From assembly GCA_947095535.1 (NCBI GenBank), contig OX352774.1, positions 221,390,965-221,454,964 of the forward strand: a stretch of 64,000 nt of DNA. Reading direction: 5' to 3'. The stretch is from Poecilobothrus nobilitatus. Lineage: Eukaryota > Arthropoda > Insecta > Diptera > Dolichopodidae. The notes beneath the pieces were generated by a model. It worked only from the letters and a program-made list of their open reading frames with translations. It did no database searches and was not told the origin of the DNA. Below, piece by piece: positions 33,748-45,529 of the stretch. Position 1 is the first letter of the stretch. Each line of letters begins with the position of its first letter. The position numbers and the translations under genes were made by a program.

Positions 33748-36700
33748 TGGGGTTTTTCTGCATAGTTTTTTGTATTCTATGTAAATATAACATCCATAAC
33801 ATAATATTTTTAGTTTGAAAAGGATGTTAATTATAAAATGATATTTAATCTAAAACTATATCATTGCAGAGTCTCTTTGTTTAACTTACGATCCTATTCT
33901 CGTCTCATAAAATTTTCAAATTGCCTTTTATTCAAGTGCAGGGCAAAGATTTTTCAAGTGACGGCAAAACCTGTAATTTTTTGATCGCTTTTTTTTTTGT
34001 TCAACATGAAAATAACGAAGAATTTATTATATTAAATAGATATATTTGTAAAACTATACGTCTTTTCTATTTAAAGTGAAAAAAGATAATCTTTTTTAAA
34101 CTAATTTAAAAAAAATTTGGAACTATTGAACGAATATTTGTAAATTTTAGAAGAAAAATTCAAACAAAATTGTTTTTATTTTCATTTAGAATAAAAATGT
34201 AAAAATAAACAAAATCTTTTGTTTTCCAACATAAGTGAAAACTAATTACTGTTAGTTTTTCTTTTATTGATCTTATTGTTTTTTTTTTAATCTGATTGTT
34301 AAATTTTAATGAAAAAATCTTCATTTTAAATGTTGGTCCTTTTAGAAAAATTTGAACAAAGACTATAATAATATTGAACGAATTTAAATGTATTTAATAT
34401 AATTGAAATTTTAACACACTTAAAGTTCAATAATGGCTTAACAAAAAAAAAATTTATTTTTTAATAAAATAAAAATTTTAAATAAATTTTTCCAAAAAAA
34501 AAAAACAATTGAAGAAAAGAACTAAGAATATAGAATTTAAATGTATCAAAAATCCTTTTTTTTTTTTTTTGTATGCAAATAAATTTTCCATACAATGAAT
34601 AAGATTTTCTGTGAAGAAGTTAATATTTATAAATGTATGTAAAACTATATTTTTCTTTTATTTTTATTTTTTTTTTTTAAATCTAATTCAATTTTCCTTT
34701 TTAAAAATCAAATTTAGTATAGTAAAATGAAATTCCATTGAAAACCTTAGGATTTGATTTTTGTTGTTTGCTTTTATATTATTCGATATTTTTTTTTTAA
34801 CCTAAAAGGTAACTATGAATGTATCTTTAGGTCATAGTTAAATATAATACATTTCTTTAAAGTTTACAAAAATTGTTGAGAACATAAAATTGGCTACAAT
34901 TTTAATTATGTGGTCTTTTTTTATTATCTTTTTCTAATGTATGAAGAGATATTCTGGAATAATTCTATGTGCTGGAAATGATATTCTGACCAGCCTTAAT
35001 AAAAATTTGTGAATTTGTGTCGTTTGCCAAAATAAAAGATTTCATGATTTTTTTTACATAGTCTTTCAGTACAAAATAGCTAAACTCAACCATTAATACT
35101 TTTTTTTTTTATGAAGCATATACAATTTACAAAATATTAATAGAAATTTCGACAGCTCTAGTGAATAGATGTTTCAAATTGTATTTAGATAATTGGTTCC
35201 TAAGATTACGAAGATAAAACCCATTAAATATGCAATAATTTGCGAAACGACACAGATAAAGTTCATATATTTATTCATAGTACACGTTAAGGATGGAGAT
35301 AATATTATTAACTACATAAATGGGTATAGGGTATCAATGTATTGACGAACTTTGAAACTTTTATAATATTCCTTAGCATACCATAAAATCATTGTTTAGT
35401 CTTCTTTTTTTTAAAACAAAACTCCGTATTTTTGCAAATCTCAAGCAAAATTTATAGAATCTAACTTTTAAATTAAATTTGAACTTAATAAAACAAAAAA
35501 AAAAAAAATCTGCTGGATATAATGTTCCAATAAAGACATTTAGAGCATCCAATGATATTTTCAACTGACAAAATATCTAATCTCGTTTAAATAGAAAAAT
35601 CCAAAAAAAAGGTGTATCTAGAGGTGTCCAGGTATATTTTCATAACTGTATTTGTTTATAGTGTTCAATTTAAATATGCCTATTTAGTAAGTAAAGCAAA
35701 GGACAAAAAAACAAAATGAAAATCATATAAGCTCTTAAATGATTGATTTTTCTTGTATATTATTTTTTTTTTATCAATTTTTGATCCTTTTTCTAAGGAT
35801 TTATTTTTATTATATTTTATGCAATACTTTTTTCCTTATTTAAACATTTTGTTTTTGTTTTGAATTTTAAATGTCAATATGAAAAACAACTTTTTTTTTT
35901 TTTTTTAAGAATACTTATGTTTATTAGGATTCATTTGTAAAGTCAAAGGACATCAAAAAAAAAAAATATTTATAGAAATTTGGTAAGAGATACTATTTTA
36001 AAATTATTTAATATAGAAAAAACAAAAAATGAAAATATTTATATTTAGGTTTTATAACTTTGTAGAGTGTTACTTAAAAGAACTAAGGACTTGTAATAAA
36101 ATTTAATAAAAAAAGGACACATGTTAAGGATAATGGAATTTTTTTTCAATCATATGATGAAGATTATTTTTAAAAATTATTTAAATTGTGAAGTCATAAA
36201 TTATGACAAATTTTTTTTTTAGAGTGAATTGATAACCTTTAAGCTATTTTATGTTTTATTTTAAAAATAAAAATAAAATATATATATATATATATAAAAA
36301 AAGAACGAATACAAATTGTATTTGCTTCTATAATAAATTTATAAATAAATAATAACTCTCCTACTTTGTAATTTTAAGGATACGTGAATGTAAACGTGTA
36401 ATTAAAAACGTGAAATTTATTTACTGTTTCATATTCCCACTGATGTTATATTTTTTTAAAATAACATTTTGCATGTATGTATATCGATGTATGTGTAAAT
36501 ACAGTATCATACAAAAAAAAAAAAACTTCTCAATTTAATTGTTTTTCAACTTTTTTTGATATTTGTAAGGACTATTAGGAATCGAGGAATGAATAATATA
36601 TTTAATGTTATTTTAAATATTTAAGTTTTGTCTTAAAAATATTATGAAAATAAAAAAATGTCTTATTTATATAAAAAAAAAAAGCTTTAAATTCAAGTAA

Positions 36701-38929
36701 ATTGATCAGTTCTTAATAGCAACAGATCCTTTTCTGTTATGAACACATTGTTGTTTTTTTCTGATCTTATGTTGCAGTTATGAATATTGATCGGTTGTTC
36801 TAATAATCAGTTTTTGTCATGAAGAGATAAAGGTATTGAAACACTGATCGTTGTTTTAAAATATGTTTGTAAAAAAAAAAAAAAAACAAAATGATGATTA
36901 AGTAATTTTTTATGCTCGATATAAAAAAATGTACGAAAAATTACTTTCTCAAGTACTCATAGCTATTCGAATTATTAAAATATATTCAAATAAAAACGAA
37001 ATTTTTTAAATATCACTTTAAATCATTTTCTTTTTTTAACCATATGCAATTATACATTCTTTTAATATAATGGTATGTACAGTCAGTATCGAACTGATTT
37101 CTCTTTTGAGGGCCTCATGTTAAAACTTTGATGAAAGCAAAAATAATTTTATAACCATGTGTTTTTTTATTATTCAAAAACTATTGTTTTATTATAGATC
37201 CTGATACAATCAAACTACATTTTTGTCAAACGAAAGTGCTACCAAAAAAAATTAGAATCAATTGAATTATATAATAAAAGTTGCTACATTTAACGTAGTC
37301 ATGACGTTCATTTACGCAGTTAAGTAAAAAAGTTAATCAACTTTTAACTTTTACGTTAACTAATAATATAAAATAATATCAAAAAATAAACACAAAGTCT
37401 GTTAATGTGTATTTGTAATTTTAGTAATACTTCATATTATGAAAAGATATAGGGACTAACTCTAATCTAGGAACTATTATAACATACATGTTCCAATATA
37501 CTTTCGCTACTATTTTGTACCCGTTGTGAAGGAAATATAAAAATTTAAACAATAAAAAATAAATAAATTTTTCAAAAACCATTAATAAGTCATTATGTGA
37601 AGAAAATTCCTTTTATTTTTCCAAGTTACTGTATTTTTTAAATTCTTCTGCTACTGTTATTATAAATATATATATACTGCATGTCATAATTAATTATTCT
37701 TTTGTGATGATAAAAGATTAGATTTTAATTTAATAAAGACTTCACTGTTTAACCTTATTTATACTGCTTTTTTTTTTTTATTTTTATATTTTATACACAT
37801 ATTTTTACGCATACATTCACTCATCCACTCACTGTCATATATATATGTATTTATTTCAATTTATTTTTGACTTATTATGTTACATAAAATTTCATTTAAT
37901 GGTGATATATATTATCTATATATGTATATATATATATATATATATATTTCCTGGTTGTTCTTGATGATTTTTGTTTCTAAAAAGTAAGTTTCAATGCATC
38001 CACCCGCTTCTAATATTGTTTTTGCCACCCTAAAGTTTTTTTTTTCCAATTTTCCAACAATGTTTAATTATTATTTGTGTTTTATGTTACCATTTTTTTT
38101 ATTTATTTTTTTTTTTCATAAATTTAAAATTTAAAAAAAAAAAACAAAAAAATAAAAATAAAATAATGAAAATAAATTAATTTAACTTTTAGGAAGTAGA
38201 AAAAAAAAATTTATATATATCTATACTTGTTTAAAAAAAGAAAAATTATAAAAAGTTTGGTATACATTTAATGTCTCAAAGGTATGCAAAAAAAAATTCG
38301 CTATATGCGTAATAAATGAAAAACATTAACAGAGTCAGGGGAATTTAAAGTTGTCAAGTTTCAATAAGACAAATATATTTTATCTAAATCATGAAGAAAA
38401 AAATCCAGATTTTTTTTTATATACCTACATATATATATATTAATTTACACCAGTATAGAAGAAATCATTTATTCACATCAAATTAAGAAGACATAAAACA
38501 GTCCTTCTTAACAGTAACAGTCCTTTAATAACAGTATCAAACCTAGAATATATTTTACTTTTAACTTGTAATTTCCCAGGCTAAAATTTAAATACAAAAT
38601 AATTAAATTAATTTTAAGCAAAAATAAAAAAAATATTTTTTTTACAATTTTTTATACATAGGTACATAAAAAGTGATTTCGAAGCGTTAAAATAATGTCT
38701 AAAATGACTAAAGTAAATTGCTTTGTGTTGTTTTTATGAAAAGGTCATTAAAATTTAAGTCTTTCCAGTTGCGTTTTAAAGTAATATACAACTCTGTAAC
38801 AAAATTCAAATTTTAAAATCTAAACTCTGAAAATCTATTAAAATATTTGGACTGACCAAACTTTTAAAATTGAAATTTTTCAAAATTCAATACTAATAGA
38901 CATATAAAACGTCATATATAGTTATATGT
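33748..38929. other. long AT-rich non-coding stretch
   Basis: No gene seen. It holds many A/T runs, TA microsatellites at 36279-36296 and about 37925-37947, and GTGTCGTTTGC near 35017 with a near-inverse GCGAAACGACACA near 35242. The minus-strand frame 35373-35564 is not supported as a gene. Confidence 0.55.
37925..37947. repeat. (TA)n microsatellite
   Basis: About 11 uninterrupted TA units. Confidence 0.8.
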
Positions 38930-39045
38930 ATTCTGAGAAAAACCGTATAATCCTGACTTTGTACATAATTATAAAATCCCTCCTAATTAATTTTGTTATT
39001 ATGCATATTTCTAAAATAAAGTGATCAAAATTGTAGAGGCTGCCG
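38930..39045 (+). repeat. small repeat G, copy at 39 kb
   Basis: TAATCCTGACTTTGTA..., TAAAATCCCTCCTAATT and TTTTGTTATTATGCATAT..AAGTGATC resemble the repeat units at 42947-43120. Degraded; family unknown. Confidence 0.35.
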
Positions 39046-40131
39046 CTCCAAAATTTCCGCTAAACAAACATTGGAACACTGATATTATATTGAAATACTA
39101 TTGTTCTAAAAAATGTATACATATCTAAACAAAAAAGTATTGTATTTTGATGCTTTTGGATTTTGCTAATTTGGCTTTGAAAAAGTTTGGATTTTGACGC
39201 TTTTAGATTTTTTTTTTCTTGGATTTTAAGCGTAACCACAATTATCGGCTTAAATTTTTAAGCATATAAAAGATTTATAGGTTTAACAAACGTTATGTGG
39301 ATAGATATTACAGCATATTGGTATATACAGATTATGCGACATTATGAGACATTATGCGACAATTAGGATACGATATAAGCGATTTACAAGAATCTATTCG
39401 GAAGCTTGATATAAAATTAAAAATTTTCAAACTTACTTATATTAGAAAAAAACATAATTTTTTTTTTTGTATTTTATTTAATTTTTGTTTCTATTTATGT
39501 TTATTTGCATAGAAAAATATTAAATACATATATAGGTATTGACTGCATATATATAATACTATTATAGGTTTCGTTGCAACGATCTGGTGTAACAACTAAC
39601 AACTCGGATATGATTTATTTTTATATCGCTATGAAATTATTACTTGTTTTAAAAAAACAGGAAGAATTTTCATTAAAAAAAAAAAAAAATAAGAGAAAAA
39701 AAAATGCAAGATGTAACTAATATGTACCTTTATGAAAACTACACAAATACACATACACGTAACTTCACTTCCGTACATCATAAACTTTAATATAAGAAAT
39801 AAATAAAAAAGAACGAAAAAAAAAAAAAAAAAAAAAAAAAGAAAAACGAGTTCTTGATTAGGAAACTTTTCTATTTTGAAGTGTTGATTTTTTTTTTCTT
39901 TACAAAATCATCATTTTTAGTATCAACAACAACAATACCATCATAACATAACTACTCACAATTTTTTAATATTATTAAAAAACGAGGCACTGTTTAAAAT
40001 CGAAATCTTTTAAAGGTGCACATTTTAAAAAAGTCAATAAAATATTTTTGAATTGTTGTGACTTAATTTGTACCATATTTGAAATAGAAAGTGAATTAAG
40101 AAAAAAATTATGAGAAATCAAAATATTATAT
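39046..40131. other. AT-rich non-coding DNA
   Basis: Contains a 25-base A run (39816-39840) and small duplications (TTATGCGACA, TTATGAGACA near 39337-39361). Nothing else recognised. Confidence 0.5.
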
Positions 40132-40360
40132 AGATTAGATCTTTATTTAAGGGGTATAAATTGTTAATAATGGTATAAATGACACTGCGACCTTTTGATG
40201 TAGATCTATTGTGCTCCCTGTTTTCCTCCGTGTTGCTCTACTTACTTATAATAATTTTGTCAGCCATATTACCTTTAAGAATGTAAAAACTTGTATATAG
40301 GGTGTATTGCCTGTAATTCATCCTCAGCAAAGGAAAATGCTCCTAGGTACATACTTCGCT
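40132..40360 (+). repeat. unknown interspersed repeat D, copy 2
   Basis: Aligns with 18119-18360 (see there). It shares CACTGCGACC/TACTGCGACT, GTAGATCTATTGTG/GTAGATTTATTGTG and ATGCTCCTAGGT. Confidence 0.6.
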
Positions 40361-40539
40361 GTTTTTGAGTATGCATTCTGAAGTCTTTTGACAGATTCTG
40401 CTTGCACCTTCATTTTCTATTCCAATTTTCTTTAAGTTTTCCTTTAGCGAGCAGTATGTCTCGACAGGAATCCTGTTAGAATTATCAGTTTATTTTTACT
40501 GAATCCTGAGCCTTTAATTTATCAAGAATACAATATATA

Positions 40540-41162
40540 TTGGACCTTTCATTTTTATGTCTTACTTTAAACAAATTTTCACAAGATTCTAGGATACAGA
40601 TATTTAATATATTGAACTTTCAATTTGTGGTTCCAAAGTTATTAAAAGGATAGAAGTTCTAAAATTTTTGTCTGAGTTACTTATTTAATTTATTATCAAA
40701 AAACATCATAGTAAGTTAAAGATTTAATTTTGGTTCTGTTTAGAAGTTTTCCGTAATGGTGAAAGCAATTGTGAATGTACAACGATAAATTTGAATTGCC
40801 AAATTCCAAAAATATTATATAATTTCTGAATTAATTTACCAAATTTCCTGATGTTTGTTATTTTTAGATTGAAAAAATATTCAGCAGAATTTACTATTCA
40901 GCTATAAACATCTCAAAATCTGAGTTTTTTATTAAGAGGCCATAGCTCCGTGTGAAGCTACATAAACAAATTATTTTACAATTATTTAGTTATTTTAGAT
41001 CTATCCGTCATTAAAATTGCTATATTTCACTTCAAACGATGTTAAAGTCTCTGTAAAATGTAAATAGAGAGATCCAGAGACATACAGACAGATGAACGAT
41101 CAGGCAGATAGATTAAAGTTAAAAAGTACATTTTTTGAAAAATTTTTTCAAAATATACTAAA
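40540..41162 (+). mobile_element. family R1 repeat, degraded copy
   Basis: The element order is kept: TTTTTATGTCTTACTTTAAAC, ACAAGATTCTAGGATACAGATAT, TTTAGATTGAAAAAATATTCAGCAGAA, GGCCATAGCTCCGTGTGAAGCTACA, a decayed array GACATACAGACAGATGAACG (about 41078-41097), and the terminal AAGTACATTTTTTGAAAAATTTTTTC. Point changes and deletions are numerous, so this is an old copy. Confidence 0.5.
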
Positions 41163-42289
41163 AAAACAAAAAATCAAAACTTTGTATATTAGAGGAAGGA
41201 ATAATCTTATTATAAAAGATGAGTTTTAACTTAAATATTTCTTTTTTTATATTCTTATACAATCAAAGCATTTCTTTAAACAAAAATAAAAACTTGAACT
41301 AAAGTGCATCTCAAAGAAAATTTCTGGTAAAAATTTTATAAGAATGATTTACAGTTTTCCTTTCTATATATACCTATATATTGTATATATATATTTTTTT
41401 TGTTTTCTTAAGAATCTTTAACTAAAAGTAAATTTATTTATAAAACTTCGTCGTTTTTTTGTTTTTTTTTTTGTTTTTTTTTAATTTTTCCTTAATTTTT
41501 GATTACAATTTGTATACGAGTAAATAAAATTTAATTTAAAAAAGAAAACTTCATAAAATTAAATTAAAAAAATGAAAAATAAAAATAAAATTAGTTAAAA
41601 AAATTTTTTTTTTTTCAAAATAACTATAATAAGTGAAATTTAGGGGTATTCATGGTACAGAACGAATTTCTTTTGCAACTGTGAGTCATAATTATTCAAA
41701 GGTCTACTGTTAAAATGAGAAATAGACAAAAAAAAAAAAAATTTAAATTATTTAATTAAATCTTAAAAAATAATGAAAATAAATTAAAAATTAAAACAAA
41801 AATTAACGAACAAGACATAATTGCATAATAGATTTTGTAAAAAAAAAAAAAAAAAACTTATTAAACTCAAAGGAAACAATACATTAAGTTATAAGGATAT
41901 ACAAAAGGATAAACAACAAAAATTTCATATTTAGTTAAATTTAGAATAGATAAAAAATATCTCAAAGATAACTTTTTCTTTTATTCAAAATTTAAGTAAG
42001 ACATAAGTTTTGTTTTTAAAATCAAGAAAAGGCTTATATTCAATATAATTATAAGTTTTTAGTTAAAAATAGAGTTTATGCTAAATTAATTTTTGATAAA
42101 GGAAATCAAAATATTTTGGATGCTATGAAAAAATAAAAATAATTATAGCAGTTTATTTTTTATTAATTAATTTTAAATAAAAGTTCTAAAATTGTAATTA
42201 TTTTAACAAAAATAATTTTTTCAGTTTTTCTTAGAACTTTTTTTATTAAAAACATTGTAGAAAATCTTGAGATACATATACTTTGTTTA
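41163..42289. other. AT-rich non-coding DNA
   Basis: T-rich and A-rich runs with single G or C interruptions (for example 41455-41490). No gene. Confidence 0.5.
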
Positions 42290-42560
42290 AATTTTAAGGA
42301 AATTAGATTTCGTTTGGAAAAGTTCGTTTTTACAAAATGTATATATCAAATACAATATTTTCGCTTTAATTTTTAATTGCTGAAAGCTCTTAAATCGAGG
42401 GAGGTACGAAAAGTTCTAATAATACAATTCATATTTACTTTTTAAAATCTTACTAATACAAAAATTACTGCTCAAATAAATAAACAAAGTTTCTCAAGCT
42501 TTAACCATTTGGAAACTATAGAAATTTTTCTTTGATGTACGGGTACATTTAAATTTATTT
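42290..42560 (+). mobile_element. possible very degraded R1 fragment
   Basis: TTGCTGAAAGCTCTTAAATCGAGGGAGGTAC is laid out like TTGAGGCGTAATAACTCTTAAAGAGGGGGCG of R1, with TTCATATTTACTTTTTAAAATCTTACTAA following. Weak. Confidence 0.25.
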
Positions 42561-42902
42561 GTATCTATTTGTGTTTATTGGTGAGCTTAAAGAATATTAT
42601 GTTTAAGTTATAATATTCAGTAGAAATGAAATTCTAATAATTTGAATACAGAATTTTTTTTCTAACATTTTAGGTTCTGTACCTTTCTAATGGATAGATA
42701 CGGCTTAATAAAAAGTTCTTTTACAAAATGAATATAAGAATTATCTTTAAAATTCTGTATATTTATTACATTATTATCTACATATTTCACGTTAAAATTT
42801 TTAATATTTTATATCCAATTTCTTAAAATTCCCAAAACAACTAAATTTTGGGGTTTTTTCATTATTTTAGTAGATTATTTCATTTTCATAATTATGAGGA
42901 AC

Positions 42903-43125
42903 TCGCATATACATTTTATATAAATATTTTGGGACAAGGGAATAAATACTCTGATTTTGAATCCAACTATAAAATCTCTCCTAAGTTACAATTTCGCATA
43001 TACATACATATATATATGTAAATATTGTTAGAAAATGAAATACTCTGATTTCGAAGCCAACTCTAAAACCCCTCCTATTTTTCAGTATTTTGTTGTTCGT
43101 GCAAATGCAGTGATCCCTTAATTAA
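42903..43125 (+). repeat. small repeat G: tandem duplication of about 94 bp
   Basis: TACTCTGATTTTGAATCCAACT (42947) recurs as TACTCTGATTTCGAAGCCAACT (43041), and CGCATATACAT recurs at 42904 and about 42995. Related sequence lies at 38930-39045. The 114-residue frame at 43133-43477 begins just downstream and has no recognisable domain. Confidence 0.5.
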
Positions 43126-43941
43126 AACCTATATGTTATTTAAGTTTTTTTTAGTAGATAACATAGAATTTGGGCGATTCTTTCATTTTAATTTAGATGT
43201 TATTTCATTTTGTTTTTGGAGGATTATTTTTTGCGGCACTATTTTATTTTTCGACAGTCAAAAAGAACAACAAATGGAGCATTTTTATTCAATAATTATA
43301 ATATATTTCAAGATTTTTAATAAAATTTTTATAAAAAGAAAAAAATTTATTATAAATTTTGATAAAACTTTTCTACAGACATTTAATCATATAATATTTA
43401 TTATCTCAAATCTTCATTTAAACCATAATTTAAAATGCCAATTATATTCCACAAAAAAAACAAAATATAAAATATAAATTAACAAATCGTTATATAAACT
43501 AACAAAATGACCATTTTCTTTTATATAACATAATATAAAATAAAAAAATATAAAAACTTTACATAATCTAGATTTGAATTTCCATTTAATTTTTCATTTG
43601 TTTTTTTTTTTTTTTTTGTCCCTTTTTAATTCGATGTCACAATTTATTATTATTTATTTTAATTTTCACTATGAGTACCAGTATATGTTACAAATCAAAA
43701 CCATTAAACCACATTTTTATTTAAAAATATCTTCAGTTTAATTTCAGTATATTCTATATATACAATCTTTTTTGAGTCAATACTTTTGTCCTAGTATATA
43801 ATATTTTGTTTGTACAATAATATGGTATACAGTGCATCATATTTTTTTGCATTACCATAATAATATACCTAATATGTAAGAGATTTTATCAATCATAATA
43901 TTTAAATTGCTATTCACCAAAAGCAGCTTCAAAATTTTTTA

Positions 43942-43972
<31 letters not shown>

Positions 43973-45338
43973 CAAAAACTTCATGGAAAAACTGCGAAAA
44001 TCCAATTTCAATTTTCTTTTACATTTTTTCTGCATTTTTTCAATAGAAAACGATTAATTTTGAAAAAGTGAATAAAAATTTAAATTGTGTTTTAGACAGA
44101 TGGATGCCGAAGGGAGATCAGCTTTCTTCTATAAAGTTAGTATAAATAGCAAAAAAAAAAAATAATAAATAAATTATATAGGGATAGAATTGAACATAGA
44201 TAAATGAACAAAATTTTGTAAAGGATACTAGTTTTTTTTTATTTTTTTATTTGTGAGTTTTAACTATTTTTTGTTTTTTTTTTTTTGTTTTTATTTTATT
44301 GGACTCTTTTCTATTAAATTTTCTACTTTAAATAATTTCTAACTCATATAATAAAGTAGACTGGATTTTGAAATTGAATGCACGTACCAATTTTAAAATA
44401 CCCTTTTCTTATTCATCATTTAAAGTATAAGTGTAGATACATTCTACATAATACAGACAGATATGAATTGAAAAAAAAAAAAACAATTTTTAATATTTGC
44501 TCAGGATAAATATCTTCTATGTAAATATTAAATTATTCTTTTATAATTTCTATTTTCGCTCTTTTCTTTTCTATCTATTTTTCCTTTTTATTTTTCTTAT
44601 ATTTTTATTTTTCTTATTCACTTTATCATATGTCATTCTATCATTGAATATTTGTGTACTACCTATTCTTTGACAATCATATTTTGATATACTTATACCA
44701 TTATTATAAATTTTATATATATGTATATATATATATGTTTTTTTTTTTTTTTAATTTTAATTTTCTTTTTGCATTATTATTTACGATTATGAATGGAAAA
44801 AGAAAAAAGAAAAAAAGAAAAATGTCCTGAAAAGGATTGTAGATGAAAGAAGAATGAAAGAAAAACAAAATAATGTTTTATGACAAATATACTCATACTC
44901 TCACGTTTTTTTTTTTTTTTTGTATCATTGAATAAAAAATTTACCTTTCAATAAAAACATAAAAAAAAAATGAGGTGAAAACAAATAAATGAAGGGTTAA
45001 AGAGAAAGAAAGAGAACAAAAATAACAAAAGCAAAAAACAAAACAAAATGTAATTCATGAGTGAGTGAATGTCAAAAAAAAAATATTTTTTTTTGTATGC
45101 ATTTGTTTATTTGTTTGTACAATGGTATACCATAAATCATTTGATGTATTTATGATGTTCAAATACAAAATAGAAGATTTACTTAAAAATTTATTATATA
45201 GAAATGGTCTTGGCACAAGAATTTCAACAGATTGTCTTAAAAGTGTAAAGATAATATTTTTGGTTTTTTTTTTTTAAAACTAAAATTAAATTTAAAATCG
45301 CGATATTATAAAACATAAAGTTTAAACTAATTTTACAG
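43126..45338. other. AT-rich non-coding DNA
   Basis: Includes a 25-base A run (43948-43972) and a TA-rich spot near 44714-44737. Reading frames at 43133-43477 and 45065-45277 look random: Phe/Ile/Lys-rich, no domain, no splice context. Confidence 0.5.
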
Positions 45339-45529
45339 TTTTTTTTTTTTTTTAGTTTATTCCCCTGCCACATAAATGTGACAAGAAAATTACACAGCCC
45401 CTTCTATTTTAGGCGTGGCAGTAAAAGGGGAAATATTATTCTTACGACTTGTGTAATAATATAATGTAAGCCATATTCTCTCGGTGGTTACAGCGTATTT
45501 TATTAGTTCTTATCCTCTAGGCCAAAGAT
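45339..45529 (-). mobile_element. tRNA-derived SINE, copy 5, diverged
   Basis: Minus-strand copy with its A tail as a T run at 45339-45353. The tail hairpin (plus-strand CTGCCACATAAATGTGAC), the GGCTGTGTAATTTTC part, and the head (GGCCTAGAGGATAAGAACTA, then AAAATACGCTGTAACCACCGA) are recognisable. The B-box region is lost to substitutions. No clear target duplication. Probably one of the older copies. Confidence 0.8.

Noticed and set aside
43133..43477. 114-residue plus-strand frame
   Set aside because: Phe/Ile/Lys-rich with no motif; length is unremarkable for chance in 64 kb of this composition.
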